Part shown: positions 35,124-43,402 of the stretch, one piece after another
How the letters are laid out: the number at the start of each line of letters is the position of its first letter
Position numbering within the stretch: position 1 is the stretch's first letter
From: Candidatus Adlerbacteria bacterium
GTDB lineage: Bacteria; Patescibacteriota; Minisyncoccia; Phycocordibacterales; SBAW01
DNA length: 43,402 bases
NCBI GenBank assembly: GCA_028286685.1
Contig: JAQBRA010000004.1
Location: forward strand, 76,898 to 120,299
Direction: 5' to 3'
Position numbers and translations under genes: made by a program
The notes under the pieces: generated by a model
Database searches by the model: none
Told to the model about the DNA's origin: nothing
Seen by the model: only the letters and a program-made list of their open reading frames with translations

Positions 35124-35152
35124 AGGCCGCTCTTTATTGAGTGGCCTTTTTA
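35124..35152 (+). terminator. Plus-strand terminator without a visible gene
   Basis: Nine-bp stem AGGCCGCTC / GAGTGGCCT (one G.U), 6-nt loop, then TTTTTAT. No plus-strand protein gene lies upstream between 33.7 and 35.1 kb; a small RNA starting in 34970-35080 is possible, but I see no clear promoter. Confidence 0.6.
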
Positions 35153-35156
35153 TATA

Positions 35157-35404
35157 TATTGCTGCGGCTTCCACGAGTGGTCACCCGTCTCCGGCCTTCC
35201 ACTTTGTGCCTACAACTCAAAACGCGCCGTCGCGCTTTTTGGTCGCAGGCCCGCCTCGCGGTTTTGCCATTGCAAAACATCGCTCCGGCTTCCACCTTGT
35301 GGTCACAAGTATTTTTCCTGACGGAAAAATCTCGCGACCCCGCCTCACGGTTTTTGCCTTTCGCTACGCTCAAACAAAAACATCGTTGCGGCTTCCACAA
35401 AGTC
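35157..35404. repeat. Imperfect repeats downstream of tRNA-Ala
   Basis: Read on the minus strand, the unit GTGGAAGCCG(C/G)A(A/G)CGATGTTTT recurs, twice in fuller form (each followed by CAAAACCG(T/C)GAGGCGGG) and twice as short remnants. In the full copies the T-run pairs with the A-run: GTTTTTG/CAAAAAC in one, GTTTTGC/GCAAAAC in the other. A third hairpin ATTTTTCC-TGAC-GGAAAAAT lies between them. No coding sense is visible. Confidence 0.7.
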
Positions 35405-35405
35405 A

Positions 35406-35427
35406 CAAAAACCGCCTCAAGGCGGTT
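35406..35427 (-). terminator. Terminator of tRNA-Ala
   Basis: Stem AACCGCC / GGCGGTT with loop TCAA, then TTTTTG on the minus strand, 16 nt past the tRNA 3' end. Confidence 0.85.
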
Positions 35428-35442
35428 AATTTGTGTACTTTG

Positions 35443-35515
35443 TGGACCCTACCGGGATCGAACCGGTTACCTCTTCCATGCCATGGAAGCGCTCTACCAG
35501 ATGAGCTAAGGGCCC
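35443..35515 (-). tRNA. tRNA-Ala (anticodon GGC)
   Basis: 73 nt, full cloverleaf: acceptor GGGCCCT / AGGGTCC, D arm GCTC...GAGC, anticodon stem CTTCC / GGAAG with loop ATGGCAT (anticodon GGC), T arm ACCGG TTCGATC CCGGT. The G3:U70 pair, the main identity element for alanine, is present. Discriminator A73; CCA is not encoded. It follows a leader of about 150 nt made of two repeated hairpin modules and ends at a terminator. Confidence 0.97.
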
Positions 35516-35526
35516 GAGAGAGGTAC

Positions 35527-35670
35527 CCAAACACAAGCTCGCTTGTATTTGGGCCGAACGAAGGGCCAGTAAGCTTCGCTTAAGGATTCAAGCGAGGTTG
35601 GTTATGAATGCTCGCATTCATCAACCCCGAGCGCCGAACCAGTAAACTACGTTTAAGGGCCCAAGTGAAC
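35527..35670 (-). repeat. Two tandem hairpin modules in the tRNA-Ala leader
   Basis: Each module (plus-strand reading) has a large hairpin topped by GCTCGC (ACAAGC-TC-GCTTGT at 35531-35546; ATGAATGC-TC-GCATTCAT at 35604-35621), then CCGAAC, then CAGTAA with a small hairpin, then CAAG(C/T)GA. The small hairpins are TAAGC-TTC-GCTTA and TAAAC-TAC-GTTTA, a G:C to A:T compensatory change. Both modules lie inside the predicted precursor of tRNA-Ala. Confidence 0.75.
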
Positions 35671-35672
35671 TT

Positions 35673-35701
35673 ATTTTATAGCACTTTTTATTACTTGACA
35701 A
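35673..35701 (-). promoter_or_regulatory. Promoter of tRNA-Ala
   Basis: Minus strand: -35 TTGTCA (35696-35701), 17 nt, -10 TAAAAT (35673-35678), both 5/6. Its -35 shares five bases with the -35 of the divergent plus-strand promoter. Predicted start near 35666. Confidence 0.6.
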
Positions 35702-35723
35702 ATATACTATACAGGTGTATAGT
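35692..35723 (+). promoter_or_regulatory. Strong promoter of the plus-strand structured RNA
   Basis: TTGACA (35695-35700), 17 nt, TATAGT (35718-35723); predicted start near 35730. The stretch TACTTGACAAATA is identical to the promoter at 8972-8984, and both end GTGTATA(A/G)T. Confidence 0.75.
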
Positions 35724-35729
35724 TAATTA

Positions 35730-35954
35730 TAGTAGAGGTGGAGGAACGCATGATCGGTCCATATCCCCAAGAGAGCCAGGAATGGCAAAGCCTCGAACAA
35801 TAATCCGAACAAGGGGGTGCAGAGTGAGTTGAACATCTCGAGCCAAAAGCTCATGAGACAGGGTCCGTATCGCCTTGAAAGCAGAGGGTACGGCGGGTCG
35901 GGACATACCGTGGCAAAAGTTCCCAAGGGCATCGCATTGCGATGCCCTTTATTT
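35730..35954 (+). ncRNA. Structured RNA of unknown class, about 220 nt
   Basis: Bounded by a near-consensus promoter and a strong terminator (10-bp stem AAGGGCATCG / CGATGCCCTT, then TTATTTATT). Stems seen: GGAAC (35743-35747) with GTTCC (35919-35923) enclosing the rest; CCCC (35765-35768) with GGGG (35813-35816) around the GNRA-type hairpin GCCA-GGAA-TGGC (35775-35786); TCTCGAGC-CAAAA-GCTC-AT-GAGA (35836-35858); CCGTA/TACGG plus CCTT/AGGG (35865-35893). It does not match tmRNA, RNase P, SRP or 6S motifs I know. A 17-codon ORF (35750-35803, MIGPYPQESQ...) with consensus SD GGAGG lies near the 5' end, and the outer stem would mask that SD. A small mRNA with a regulated leader ORF is the main alternative. 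Confidence 0.65.
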
Positions 35955-35955
35955 A

Positions 35956-36192
35956 TTACAAAATCACCGTAGCGCCGTCGGAGCGGATTTCGAGCACGCC
36001 TCCGGTTATGGGGAATACTTTCGGCTCATCGCCCTGCACCAAGTGCACGCGCAAATCCCCCGCCTTAAGCGTGGTTATAAGCGGCTCGTGGTGCCCCAAA
36101 ACGGTCATTTCGCCCGCAGTACCGGGCGCAGTGAGGCTGTACGCCTCGCCGTCAAACAGGGACTCTCCTACTTTTGCTATTACGAGATGCAT
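35956..36192 (-). CDS. atpC: ATP synthase epsilon subunit, beta-domain only
   Basis: 78 aa against about 135-140 usually. The N-terminal beta-sandwich is complete (LVIAKVGESLFDGEAYSLTAPGTAGEMTVLGHHEPLITTLKAGDLRV), ending right after GGVLEIRSDGATVIL. The C-terminal helical hairpin, which in many bacteria inhibits ATP hydrolysis, is absent. Last gene of the operon. The ATG has no SD and is 13 nt past structured element A. Confidence 0.93.
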   Translation of the reverse strand: MHLVIAKVGESLFDGEAYSLTAPGTAGEMTVLGHHEPLITTLKAGDLRVHLVQGDEPKVFPITGGVLEIRSDGATVIL

Positions 36193-36205
36193 ATAGTTAT
36201 TGCGT

Positions 36206-36294
36206 TTGAAATATCTCTACAAAAATAGTCTGGCCCGCGATGCGCCGTAGCGCGAGACGGGAGACCCGAGGACTTTTTTGGAGGGATATTTCAA
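36206..36294 (-). ncRNA. Structured intercistronic RNA element A (atpD/atpC gap)
   Basis: On the operon strand: outer helix TTGAAATATC/GATATTTCAA arms (36285-36294 with 36206-36215), continuing through an A-run/U-run into GTC/GAC, then a 40-nt core starting CTCGGGTCTCC and ending GGGCCA. Inside the core CCCG pairs CGGG, and GCGC-TACG-GCGC forms an apical hairpin with a UNCG-type loop. It fills the gap between atpD and atpC. Core is the same length as that of element B (27 of 40 bases identical), with compensatory differences. Confidence 0.8.
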
Positions 36295-36305
36295 TAAGCT
36301 ACAAA

Positions 36306-37691
<1,386 letters not shown>

Positions 37692-37714
37692 CTATTATAT
37701 TTGCCTAAATAAAT

Positions 37715-38635
37715 TTAGGCGGTGGCCATGGCCTCCATGCCTCCGGTAATCTCCGACACCTCCCTGGTAATCGCCGCCTGCCGCGCCTTGTTGAACTTAA
37801 GCTGCAATGCGTGCTGCATCTCCCCTGCCTTATCCGAAGCCCCCTTCATCGCCACCATGCGAGCGCTGTGCTCGGATGCTTGCGACTCTAAGAGCGCGTG
37901 ATAAATGAACACGCTCGCTAATTTCGGGATGATGGCGCCAAGCACGTCTACTTCAGACGGCTCCACCGTGTAGTTGGAAATCGCAGCAGGCTCGGGCTGC
38001 ACCTGGGCCAAGGCGCCGCGCGCCGGCAAGATGTCCGCAACGACTTTCTGGAGCTCCGACAAAGAGAGAGGAAATACGGTGCGCAGCGTGGGGCGTTGCT
38101 CGAAGGTCGAGACAAAGTTCTGATAGGCAATGCGGACATCATCAGTCGCTCCATGAGCATACCGCGAAGCCGCCTCGGCAACTACCGTGTCTATGGTTTC
38201 GCTCGAGATCGTATCGGTGTTGGGGTGATATGCCTCGATAGCGAATCCGCGCGCCATAAAGAAATCCTGCGCCTTGCGGCCGATAGCAATGACACTGACT
38301 GATTTGGAATCAAGGCCGCGGGCCGCAATATCGCGCTGCACCGCACGCAGCACGCCGGAGTTAAGCGCGCCTGCCAGGCCCTTGTCGGAGGTAATGACAA
38401 TATAGAGCGCCTTTTTAACCTCGCGCACCTGCGCCAAGGGATGCGAGGCGAGCTCGCGGGTGCCCGAAACGCGCGACAATATTGCTGCTGCGGCGCGGGC
38501 ATAAGAGCGTCCGCCGAGCGCGCGGTTCTGCGACTTGCGCATCTTGGCAGCAGAAACCGCCTCCATCGCCTTGGTAACGGTGCGGGTGCGCGCGGTAGAG
38601 CGGATTTTGCTTTTTATTTCTTTAAGGCCTGCCAT
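37715..38635 (-). CDS. atpG: ATP synthase F1 gamma subunit
   Basis: 306 aa, central rotor shaft. Conserved ends: AGLKEIKSKIRSTARTRTVTKAMEAVSAAKM at the start, and the C-terminal RMVAMKGASDKAGEMQHALQLKFNKARQAAITREVSEITGGMEA. The middle has LYIVITSDKGLAGALNSGVLR. The normal length is about 290. 16 nt after atpA. Confidence 0.97.
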   Translation of the reverse strand: MAGLKEIKSKIRSTARTRTVTKAMEAVSAAKMRKSQNRALGGRSYARAAAAILSRVSGTRELASHPLAQVREVKKALYIVITSDKGLAGALNSGVLRAVQRDIAARGLDSKSVSVIAIGRKAQDFFMARGFAIEAYHPNTDTISSETIDTVVAEAASRYAHGATDDVRIAYQNFVSTFEQRPTLRTVFPLSLSELQKVVADILPARGALAQVQPEPAAISNYTVEPSEVDVLGAIIPKLASVFIYHALLESQASEHSARMVAMKGASDKAGEMQHALQLKFNKARQAAITREVSEITGGMEAMATA

Positions 38636-38651
38636 AGGGGTTCTTTTGCGA

Positions 38652-40211
38652 CTACTTCAGCGACTCTGCGTGCATTTCTACGAATTTGGCGAGCTGGGTC
38701 TTAAGCTCCTCCTCGGTCTGCTGGGCAATGTCGCGTGCCGTGGCAATGCTCTTGAGCACCTCGGGGCGCTCGGCATCCAGGTACGCCAGGAACTTCTCTT
38801 CAAATTCCGGAACCTTGGCAACGGCAACGCCCGCCAAGTAACCGTTGACCGAGGCGTAGATGGCTACCGCCTGGCGCTCAAACGGCAGCGGCTGGCCATT
38901 CTTCTGGCGCAAGGTCGCCATCATGCGCTGGCCGCCGTCGATGCGGCGCTTGGTATCGGCGTCGAGGTCTTGGCTAAACTGCATAAATGCCTCGAGCTCG
39001 CGGAACTGCGCCAGCTCGAGCTTGATCTTGCCGGAGACTTTCTTCATCGCCTTGGTCTGCGCTGCAGAGCCCACGCGGGAGACCGAGTTGCCGGCGTTGA
39101 TAGCGGGGCGCACGCCCTTGTTGAAGAGGTCGGTCTCGAGGAAGATCTGGCCGTCGGTAATGGAAATGACGTTGGTCGGCACGTAGGCGGAGATATCGTT
39201 TTCTTGGGTCTCAATAATCGGTAGCGCCGTCAGCGATCCGCCGCCGAGCTCTTTGGAGAGCTTTGCTGCGCGCTCGAGCAAGCGGGAATGCAGGTAGAAG
39301 ATGTCGCCCGGGTATGCCTCGCGGCCCGGAGGGCGGCGCAAGAGCAAGGAGAGCTGGCGGTAGGCTACGGCGTGCTTGGAAAGGTCATCGTAAATAACCA
39401 AGGCATCCATCCCCTTCTGCATGAAGTACTCGCCGATAGCAGCGCCGGCAAAGGGTGCCAAGTACTGCATGGCTGCCGGAGCGGAAGCGCCCGCATCAAC
39501 GATAATAGTGTATTCAAGCGCGCCTTTTTCCTTCAAGGTTTGCACGAGGCGCGCGGTCTTCGATTCTTTCTGGCCTACGGACACGTAAATGCAGACCGGG
39601 CGCGACTCCTTCGGCTCGGACTTCTGGTTAAGTATGGTGTCGATAGCAATAGTGGTCTTGCCGGTGTAGCGGTCGCCGATGATAAGCTCGCGCTGGCCGC
39701 GGCCGATCGGGATCATAGAGTCGATCGCCTTGATGCCGGTATGGAGCGGCACGTTAACCGACTGGCGCTCGATAACGCCGTACGCCTCGCGCTCTATAGG
39801 ATTGCGCTGCGCAGTTTTAATAGCGCCCAAGCCGTCGAGGGCCTCGCCAAGCGGCGAGACAACGCGGCCCAAGAGCTCCTCGCCTACCGGCAAGGAAAGC
39901 ACCTGGCCCGTAGCGGTAACGCTCATGCCCTCGCGAATAAGCCCCGTGTCGCCAAGCACGATGACGCGCACCGACTCCTCTTCAAGGTTAAGCACCACGC
40001 CAAAGACCTCCTGCGGCGCATCAATTGCGTCCTTAAGCGCCTTGCCGTGGGCCGTATCAAACCGGACCATCTCCGAGAGGCCCGCACCCGAGAGCCCTTC
40101 GATCTCGGCCACGCCGTCGCCCACGCGCACCACGGTGCCCGCATTCGCCGCCTTGGCGGTCGGCGTAAAGTTCTCTATCTCTTTCTTAAATTGTTCGATG
40201 AAGTTGTTCAT
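38652..40211 (-). CDS. atpA: ATP synthase F1 alpha subunit
   Basis: Non-catalytic nucleotide-binding subunit, 519 aa. Walker [14 protein letters not shown] (about 175-187; the usual residue after GDR is Gln), [24 protein letters not shown] (the alpha DELSEEAD-adjacent region) and [33 protein letters not shown]. The N-terminal beta-barrel and C-terminal helical domain are complete. 11 nt after atpH, no SD. Confidence 0.98.
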   Translation of the reverse strand: MNNFIEQFKKEIENFTPTAKAANAGTVVRVGDGVAEIEGLSGAGLSEMVRFDTAHGKALKDAIDAPQEVFGVVLNLEEESVRVIVLGDTGLIREGMSVTATGQVLSLPVGEELLGRVVSPLGEALDGLGAIKTAQRNPIEREAYGVIERQSVNVPLHTGIKAIDSMIPIGRGQRELIIGDRYTGKTTIAIDTILNQKSEPKESRPVCIYVSVGQKESKTARLVQTLKEKGALEYTIIVDAGASAPAAMQYLAPFAGAAIGEYFMQKGMDALVIYDDLSKHAVAYRQLSLLLRRPPGREAYPGDIFYLHSRLLERAAKLSKELGGGSLTALPIIETQENDISAYVPTNVISITDGQIFLETDLFNKGVRPAINAGNSVSRVGSAAQTKAMKKVSGKIKLELAQFRELEAFMQFSQDLDADTKRRIDGGQRMMATLRQKNGQPLPFERQAVAIYASVNGYLAGVAVAKVPEFEEKFLAYLDAERPEVLKSIATARDIAQQTEEELKTQLAKFVEMHAESLK

Positions 40212-40222
40212 GGGTGTGTGGG

Positions 40223-40459
40223 CTATGCGGTAAGTTTGCGATACAGCTCCAGGAGTTCCCTGGTGCGCCGGCGCTCCGGCGTCTCGTGCCCATGGAGTGC
40301 TAATCGCTCCTTGGTCAGCGCCAGCTTTTCGTATTCGGCTAAAATGGTCGGCAGCAGCTTTTGGTGGCCGCGGCGCTCGAGCATGGATTTAAGCGGTGCC
40401 AGATGCTCCTCTTTGCCTCCCAACTCGTATAAGGCCTTGGCGTAGTCGGTGGCAATCAT
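40223..40459 (-). CDS. atpH: ATP synthase delta subunit, strongly shortened
   Basis: 78 aa against about 175-180 normally. It begins [30 protein letters not shown], like the N-terminal helical domain of delta/OSCP that sits on top of alpha3beta3. The rest ([19 protein letters not shown]) is a helix, and the C-terminal beta domain that contacts subunit b is missing. The call rests on the N-terminal motif and on its place between atpF and atpA. 2 nt after the atpF stop. No frameshifted remainder is visible, since atpA follows at once. Confidence 0.8.
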   Translation of the reverse strand: MIATDYAKALYELGGKEEHLAPLKSMLERRGHQKLLPTILAEYEKLALTKERLALHGHETPERRRTRELLELYRKLTA

Positions 40460-40461
40460 GG

Positions 40462-40902
40462 TTATTTGGTCAGCGCCTTCTCCATGCCCAAAACGATGAG
40501 CTTGGCGACCTCCTCGCGAGACTCGGCAATGGCGCGCGCCTTGGTTTCCTTGGCCTGCAGCTCCGCATCACTAAGAAGAGACTCAACCGAGCGCTCTGCG
40601 GCATCGCGCAGCTCTTTCTCCTTGGCGGCAGCGGCAGCACGGGCGCGGGCAAGCATTTCATCAGCCTCCCCTGCGGCCTCGGCGAGCTTCTGCGCGCGAG
40701 TGCCCTCTATCTCTTGCAGGGCTACGGTTGCCTTCTCGGCATCCTCTACGCCCCGATGGAGCTTTTGGCGCCTGTCCTCGAGCATCTTCATGACCGGGCC
40801 GTACAAGAAGTACCACAAGCCCAAGACAAGCAGGCCGAAGTTGACCATATTAATGAGCAGCAAGCGCCAGTCTATGCCGAAGGTAGTGAGAATTGATTCC
40901 AT
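40462..40902 (-). CDS. atpF: ATP synthase F0 subunit b
   Basis: 146 aa. N-terminal membrane helix (about 13-34, LLLINMVNFGLLVLGLWYFLYGPV), then a long charged coiled coil (MLEDRRQKLHRGVEDAEKATVALQEIEGTRAQKLAEAAGEADEMLARARAAAAAKEKELRDAAERSVESLL). Start at 40902 (MESILTTFGIDW): the longer frame upstream runs through RNA element B and has no family look. The ATG has no SD and lies 11 nt after element B. Confidence 0.95.
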   Translation of the reverse strand: MESILTTFGIDWRLLLINMVNFGLLVLGLWYFLYGPVMKMLEDRRQKLHRGVEDAEKATVALQEIEGTRAQKLAEAAGEADEMLARARAAAAAKEKELRDAAERSVESLLSDAELQAKETKARAIAESREEVAKLIVLGMEKALTK

Positions 40903-40913
40903 GGTTGGTCTGG

Positions 40914-41013
40914 AGTCCGGATCAAAAACTTTATAAAAATAGTCTGGCCTGAGAGGACTCCTAGTCCGATACAGGAGAACCGAGGACTTTTTTAGAAAGT
41001 TTTTGTCTGGACT
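40914..41013 (-). ncRNA. Structured intercistronic RNA element B (atpE/atpF gap)
   Basis: On the operon strand a nearly continuous outer helix: AGTCC/GGACT ends, then AAAGTTTTTG/CAAAAACTTT arms (40996-41005 with 40923-40932), AAAAA/TTTTT, GAC/GTC. It encloses a 40-nt core starting CTCGGTTCTCC and ending AGGCCA, with CCTG/CAGG and the apical hairpin GGACT-AGG-AGTCC. Compared with element A the CCCG/CGGG stem becomes CCTG/CAGG, and the apical stem changes on both sides. It begins 5 nt past the atpE stop and ends 11 nt before the atpF ATG. Confidence 0.82.
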
Positions 41014-41017
41014 CTTC

Positions 41018-41254
<237 letters not shown>

Positions 41255-41272
41255 CTAATTATTAAACGTATT

Positions 41273-42046
41273 TTAATGCGCCGCATGCGCCTCGCCTGCG
41301 TGGCTGCCGTGGGGCTCGTCGATGGCGATCTTGATGAACGCCAGCGTCAGTATCGCGAACACCGCCGCCTGCAGGAGTCCGATAAACATCTCGAACGCCA
41401 TAAACGGCACTGATGCGACATATGGCAGGAAATGCGCTATCACCAACAGCAGCACTTCGCCCGCGAATATCGCACCAAACAGCCTGAAGGAGAACGAGAC
41501 CAGGCGCGCCAAGTTGCCGATGAGCTCCAAGAGCCCCACGGCAAACATCATCGCTCCTCCCTTAAAGTTAACAAATTTCGACCCATACTTCAACACGCCC
41601 AAAGTGGCAATGCCGGAGATCTCGATGGCGAAGAAGGAAATGATCGCGAGTGCGAGCGTGGTGTTGAGATCCGCATTCGCGGCATGGAAGAGCGGTATCA
41701 GCTCGCCATGCTCCTGTATGCCGACCGTGCCGAAGATCGGCAGGAAGTCGAACATGTTCGCGGTAAAAATAAATATGAAAATGGTCGCGATGAGCGGAAA
41801 ATAGCGCAGTGCGAGTTTGCGCGAGCCTAGCGTGCCTTCCATAAGCCCCAGCAGGTACTCAAAGAACATCTCCACCGCCGACTGCGTGCGACCGGGCTTT
41901 AGCGCCAGACTGCGGCCCAAAGCCCAGGCGCCCGCCAAGAGCAGGGCCATAATGAGCCACACACTCAAAAGCGAGTTGGTAACCGGGAGGCCCCACAAGC
42001 TAAACAGGCGCTCCGATGCGAGCGTAATATGCAGGCCCTCTTCCAT
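41273..42046 (-). CDS. atpB: ATP synthase F0 subunit a
   Basis: 257 aa, five or six membrane helices. The essential Arg is in LLELIGNLARLVSFSFRLFGAIFAGE, and the final helix IGLLQAAVFAILTLAFIKIAIDE is typical. The C-terminal tail HGSHAGEAHAAH is His-rich. First gene of atpBEFHAGDC; no atpI upstream. TATAAG lies 8 nt before the ATG; a better promoter is at 42150-42177. Confidence 0.96.
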   Translation of the reverse strand: MEEGLHITLASERLFSLWGLPVTNSLLSVWLIMALLLAGAWALGRSLALKPGRTQSAVEMFFEYLLGLMEGTLGSRKLALRYFPLIATIFIFIFTANMFDFLPIFGTVGIQEHGELIPLFHAANADLNTTLALAIISFFAIEISGIATLGVLKYGSKFVNFKGGAMMFAVGLLELIGNLARLVSFSFRLFGAIFAGEVLLLVIAHFLPYVASVPFMAFEMFIGLLQAAVFAILTLAFIKIAIDEPHGSHAGEAHAAH

Positions 42047-42149
42047 ACTTACGGCTTATACTAGCACGGCAGGCACCTCCGTGCGACTTCATTATCTCTA
42101 CAGATTAGTAGCGTACGGTTGGTAAGCGGCACCGTATCGTGTCGTCTTC

Positions 42150-42177
42150 ATTATTGTTCAGGCAGATTACAAATCAA
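42150..42177 (-). promoter_or_regulatory. Putative atp operon promoter
   Basis: Minus strand: -35 TTGATT (42172-42177), 16 nt, -10 AATAAT (42150-42155). The leader of about 95 nt would include GCACGG...CCGTGC (42064-42084), a possible hairpin 18 nt before atpB. Confidence 0.4.
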
Positions 42178-42191
42178 CCAACACTTACTTT

Positions 42192-42863
42192 ATGCCTTTT
42201 ATCGCACTAGCAGCCGCCCTCGTGTTAGCACTTGGCGGCGGCGCATCCATTGCAGCTAACCAGAGCCTCCCCGGCGACGCTTTGTACGGGGTCAAAGTAA
42301 ACGTCAACGAGAACATCGACACGGCGCTCTCCTTCTCCGCACAGTCCAAGGCCGAGTCGCACATTGGCGCTATAGAGACCCGCATTAGCGAGGTGCAGAA
42401 GCTTTCTGCAGGGGGTTCTCTCTCTGCCGATGCTCAGGCGGACATCAACGCTAATATCGAAGCCCACGCGCAGGCCGTCATGGAGGCGGTCGCAGACCTC
42501 CAGGCCAAGGGCGACTACGCAGCAGCAGCCGAGGTAGCAGCCAAGTTCCAGTCATCGATGACCGAGCACGCATCGATCCTGGTGCAGGCGCAGGGCAATG
42601 CCGACGCCAACGCTCGCGCTGCCGTAGCCCCCGTCATCTCCAAGGTGCAGGCTACGCTTAACGCAGCTTCCAATCTTTCGGCATCCGCTTCGGCCAATGC
42701 CGCAGCGCACGGAGGAGCCGGTTCGTCCAACTCAGGCACCTCAGCCTCCAGCTCTGCCCAGGGTTCGACCGGAACCCAAGGCAGCGTTCAGGTCGATGTC
42801 GGACACAACGATGACGATGGCACCGCCGACCAGGGCCATGGCGACATCAACGTCCAGATCTAA
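42192..42863 (+). CDS. DUF5667-domain exported or membrane-anchored protein
   Basis: 223 aa. A hydrophobic N-terminus (PFIALAAALVLALGGGASIAA) acts as signal or anchor. Residues 23-60 (NQSLPGDALYGVKVNVNENIDTALSFSAQSKAESHIGAIETRI) match DUF5667 (slPGd.LYpVK...E.v..al). The body is Ala-rich helical, and the end is a Ser/Gly/Ala low-complexity tail with GHNDDDGTADQGHGD. Often found in CPR and other Gram-positive-type envelopes; function unknown. No SD. Divergent from atpB. Confidence 0.8.
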   Translation: MPFIALAAALVLALGGGASIAANQSLPGDALYGVKVNVNENIDTALSFSAQSKAESHIGAIETRISEVQKLSAGGSLSADAQADINANIEAHAQAVMEAVADLQAKGDYAAAAEVAAKFQSSMTEHASILVQAQGNADANARAAVAPVISKVQATLNAASNLSASASANAAAHGGAGSSNSGTSASSSAQGSTGTQGSVQVDVGHNDDDGTADQGHGDINVQI

Positions 42864-42886
42864 GCAGTAGCAGAGTAGGGCATGTT

Positions 42887-42916
42887 GCAAAGCCGCCCCA
42901 ATTGGGGCGGCTTTGC
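42887..42916. terminator. Hairpin between converging genes
   Basis: Thirteen-bp stem GCAAAGCCGCCCC / GGGGCGGCTTTGC with loop AATT; U tracts are weak on both sides. Confidence 0.7.
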
Positions 42917-42925
42917 GTTGCTTGT

Positions 42926-43402
42926 TTATAGTAGCGACTGGATGCGCTCAGGGGTTAAGTATTCGATCTCGACTCCCGCCCCCTTAAGCCGGTCATGCTC
43001 CCAGGTAGCGCCCAATGACGACTCCCAGCCCGGGATAAACCAGGCGCGGCGTATGCGCCCGGCATCGAAAATCCGCGCATAGAGCACTTCGAGTATCGGG
43101 GTGCAGTACAGCTGCGCGCGCGACGGATGGTGCTCCCGCCAGCGGTCCCTAAGATAAGCAATGCGTTCCTCGTACGGGCCTTGGCTGTAAATGGGCCTCC
43201 CCTCTTTCTTGAGCATGTCGATTACGGCCAAAAAAGCGGCCATGTTCTTTTCCATGCTCCCCAATCCACCCGTAGTAAGCGGCCCGCAGACTATTTCCGC
43301 ATCCTCAAATTTCTCCATTTCAGCGACGGCGACGGCCGCCAGCTCCTCAAAGCTCTCCGCATTTGCGCATTCTGCCCGCAGCCATTCCAAATCCGTCTCG
43401 TG
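42926..43402 (-). CDS. DUF4406/nucleoside deoxyribosyltransferase-like protein (partial)
   Basis: At least 158 codons, open to the right edge of the window (reading HETDLEWLRAEC at the edge), so the true start is probably outside. The end IFDAGRIRRAWFIPGWESSLGATWEHDRLKGAGVEIEYL resembles the GW..S.GA..E...A...G..i motif of nucleoside 2-deoxyribosyltransferase-like/DUF4406 proteins. PIYSQGPYEERIAYLRDRW may be the facing part. Substrate unknown. Convergent with the DUF5667 gene. Confidence 0.55.
   Translation of the reverse strand, partial: HETDLEWLRAECANAESFEELAAVAVAEMEKFEDAEIVCGPLTTGGLGSMEKNMAAFLAVIDMLKKEGRPIYSQGPYEERIAYLRDRWREHHPSRAQLYCTPILEVLYARIFDAGRIRRAWFIPGWESSLGATWEHDRLKGAGVEIEYLTPERIQSLL

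Noticed and set aside
35134-35406. 90-codon minus-strand ORF downstream of tRNA-Ala
   Set aside because: It translates the imperfect repeats and runs through two hairpins; no SD, and the repeats shift frame between copies.
35157-35670. CRISPR array
   Set aside because: Repeats are imperfect, of unequal spacing and different families; no uniform spacers and no cas genes.
35730-35954. Assignment of the plus-strand RNA to tmRNA, RNase P, SRP or 6S RNA
   Set aside because: No tag ORF/tRNA-like end, no GAGGAAAGUCC or ACAGAA blocks, no GGAA loop with the SRP symmetric loop, and not a single long bulged hairpin.

Overview
The window looks like chromosome from a Candidate Phyla Radiation (Patescibacteria) genome, most likely Paceibacteria/Parcubacteria. 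This rests on short versions of several core proteins (L13, AlaRS, ATP synthase delta and epsilon), membrane proteins of families common in that group (DUF5667, DUF5671, DUF7282, a DUF8128-like protein), tight packing, and core genes that mostly lack Shine-Dalgarno (SD) sequences. TGA ends leuS, so the standard code applies. I see no CRISPR array, insertion sequence, rRNA or prophage.

Layout. 1-23072 is almost all minus strand: an ABC exporter cut by the window edge, grpE-dnaK, a secreted caspase-TPR gene, the alpha ribosomal operon (infA-rpmJ-rpsM-rpsK-rpsD-rpoA-rplQ-rplM-rpsI), a membrane protein, an actin-fold ATPase-like gene, alaS, gcrA, a M3 peptidase, a DNA-repair group (Cas4/RecB-like nuclease, alkyltransferase, uracil-DNA glycosylase), mgtC, an ATP-cone/Mrr-like nuclease, mnmA, mltG and a conserved membrane protein that diverges from a small plus-strand membrane protein. 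23475-28033 carries a sigma-region-4/HARE-HTH regulator, leuS and a DUF5671 protein. 28110-30560 is an accessory island of four unrecognised genes. Most have their own promoter-like sequence, SD and terminator. 30566-34961 holds ychF, a flavodoxin-fold oxidoreductase, a Pro/Ala-rich membrane protein, an ArnT-like glycosyltransferase and a 58-aa protein.

34962-35955 is about 1 kb without recognisable protein genes. It contains tRNA-Ala(GGC), imperfect repeats whose hairpin stems change in a compensatory way, and two divergent promoters that share a -35 region. One is placed to drive the tRNA through a leader made of two repeated hairpin modules. The other is placed to drive a structured plus-strand RNA of about 220 nt with a strong terminator. 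35956-42046 is the complete F-type ATP synthase operon atpBEFHAGDC. Two intergenic gaps (atpE/atpF and atpD/atpC) are filled by copies of the same structured RNA element: a 40-nt core of identical length, 27 of 40 bases identical, with compensatory changes, ending 11-13 nt before an ATG that has no SD. The right end has a DUF5667 protein and an edge-truncated gene.

Two layers are visible. Core genes have no SD and often carry a -10-like hexamer 6-9 nt before the start codon, which suggests leaderless mRNAs. Solitary accessory genes (caspase, gcrA, the 28-30.5 kb genes) have good SDs and are bracketed by terminators, as if added as single-gene cassettes. The strongest candidates for undescribed biology are the paired atp-operon RNA elements, the 35.7 kb structured RNA, and gcrA with a DnaA-box-like site directly upstream of its -35.
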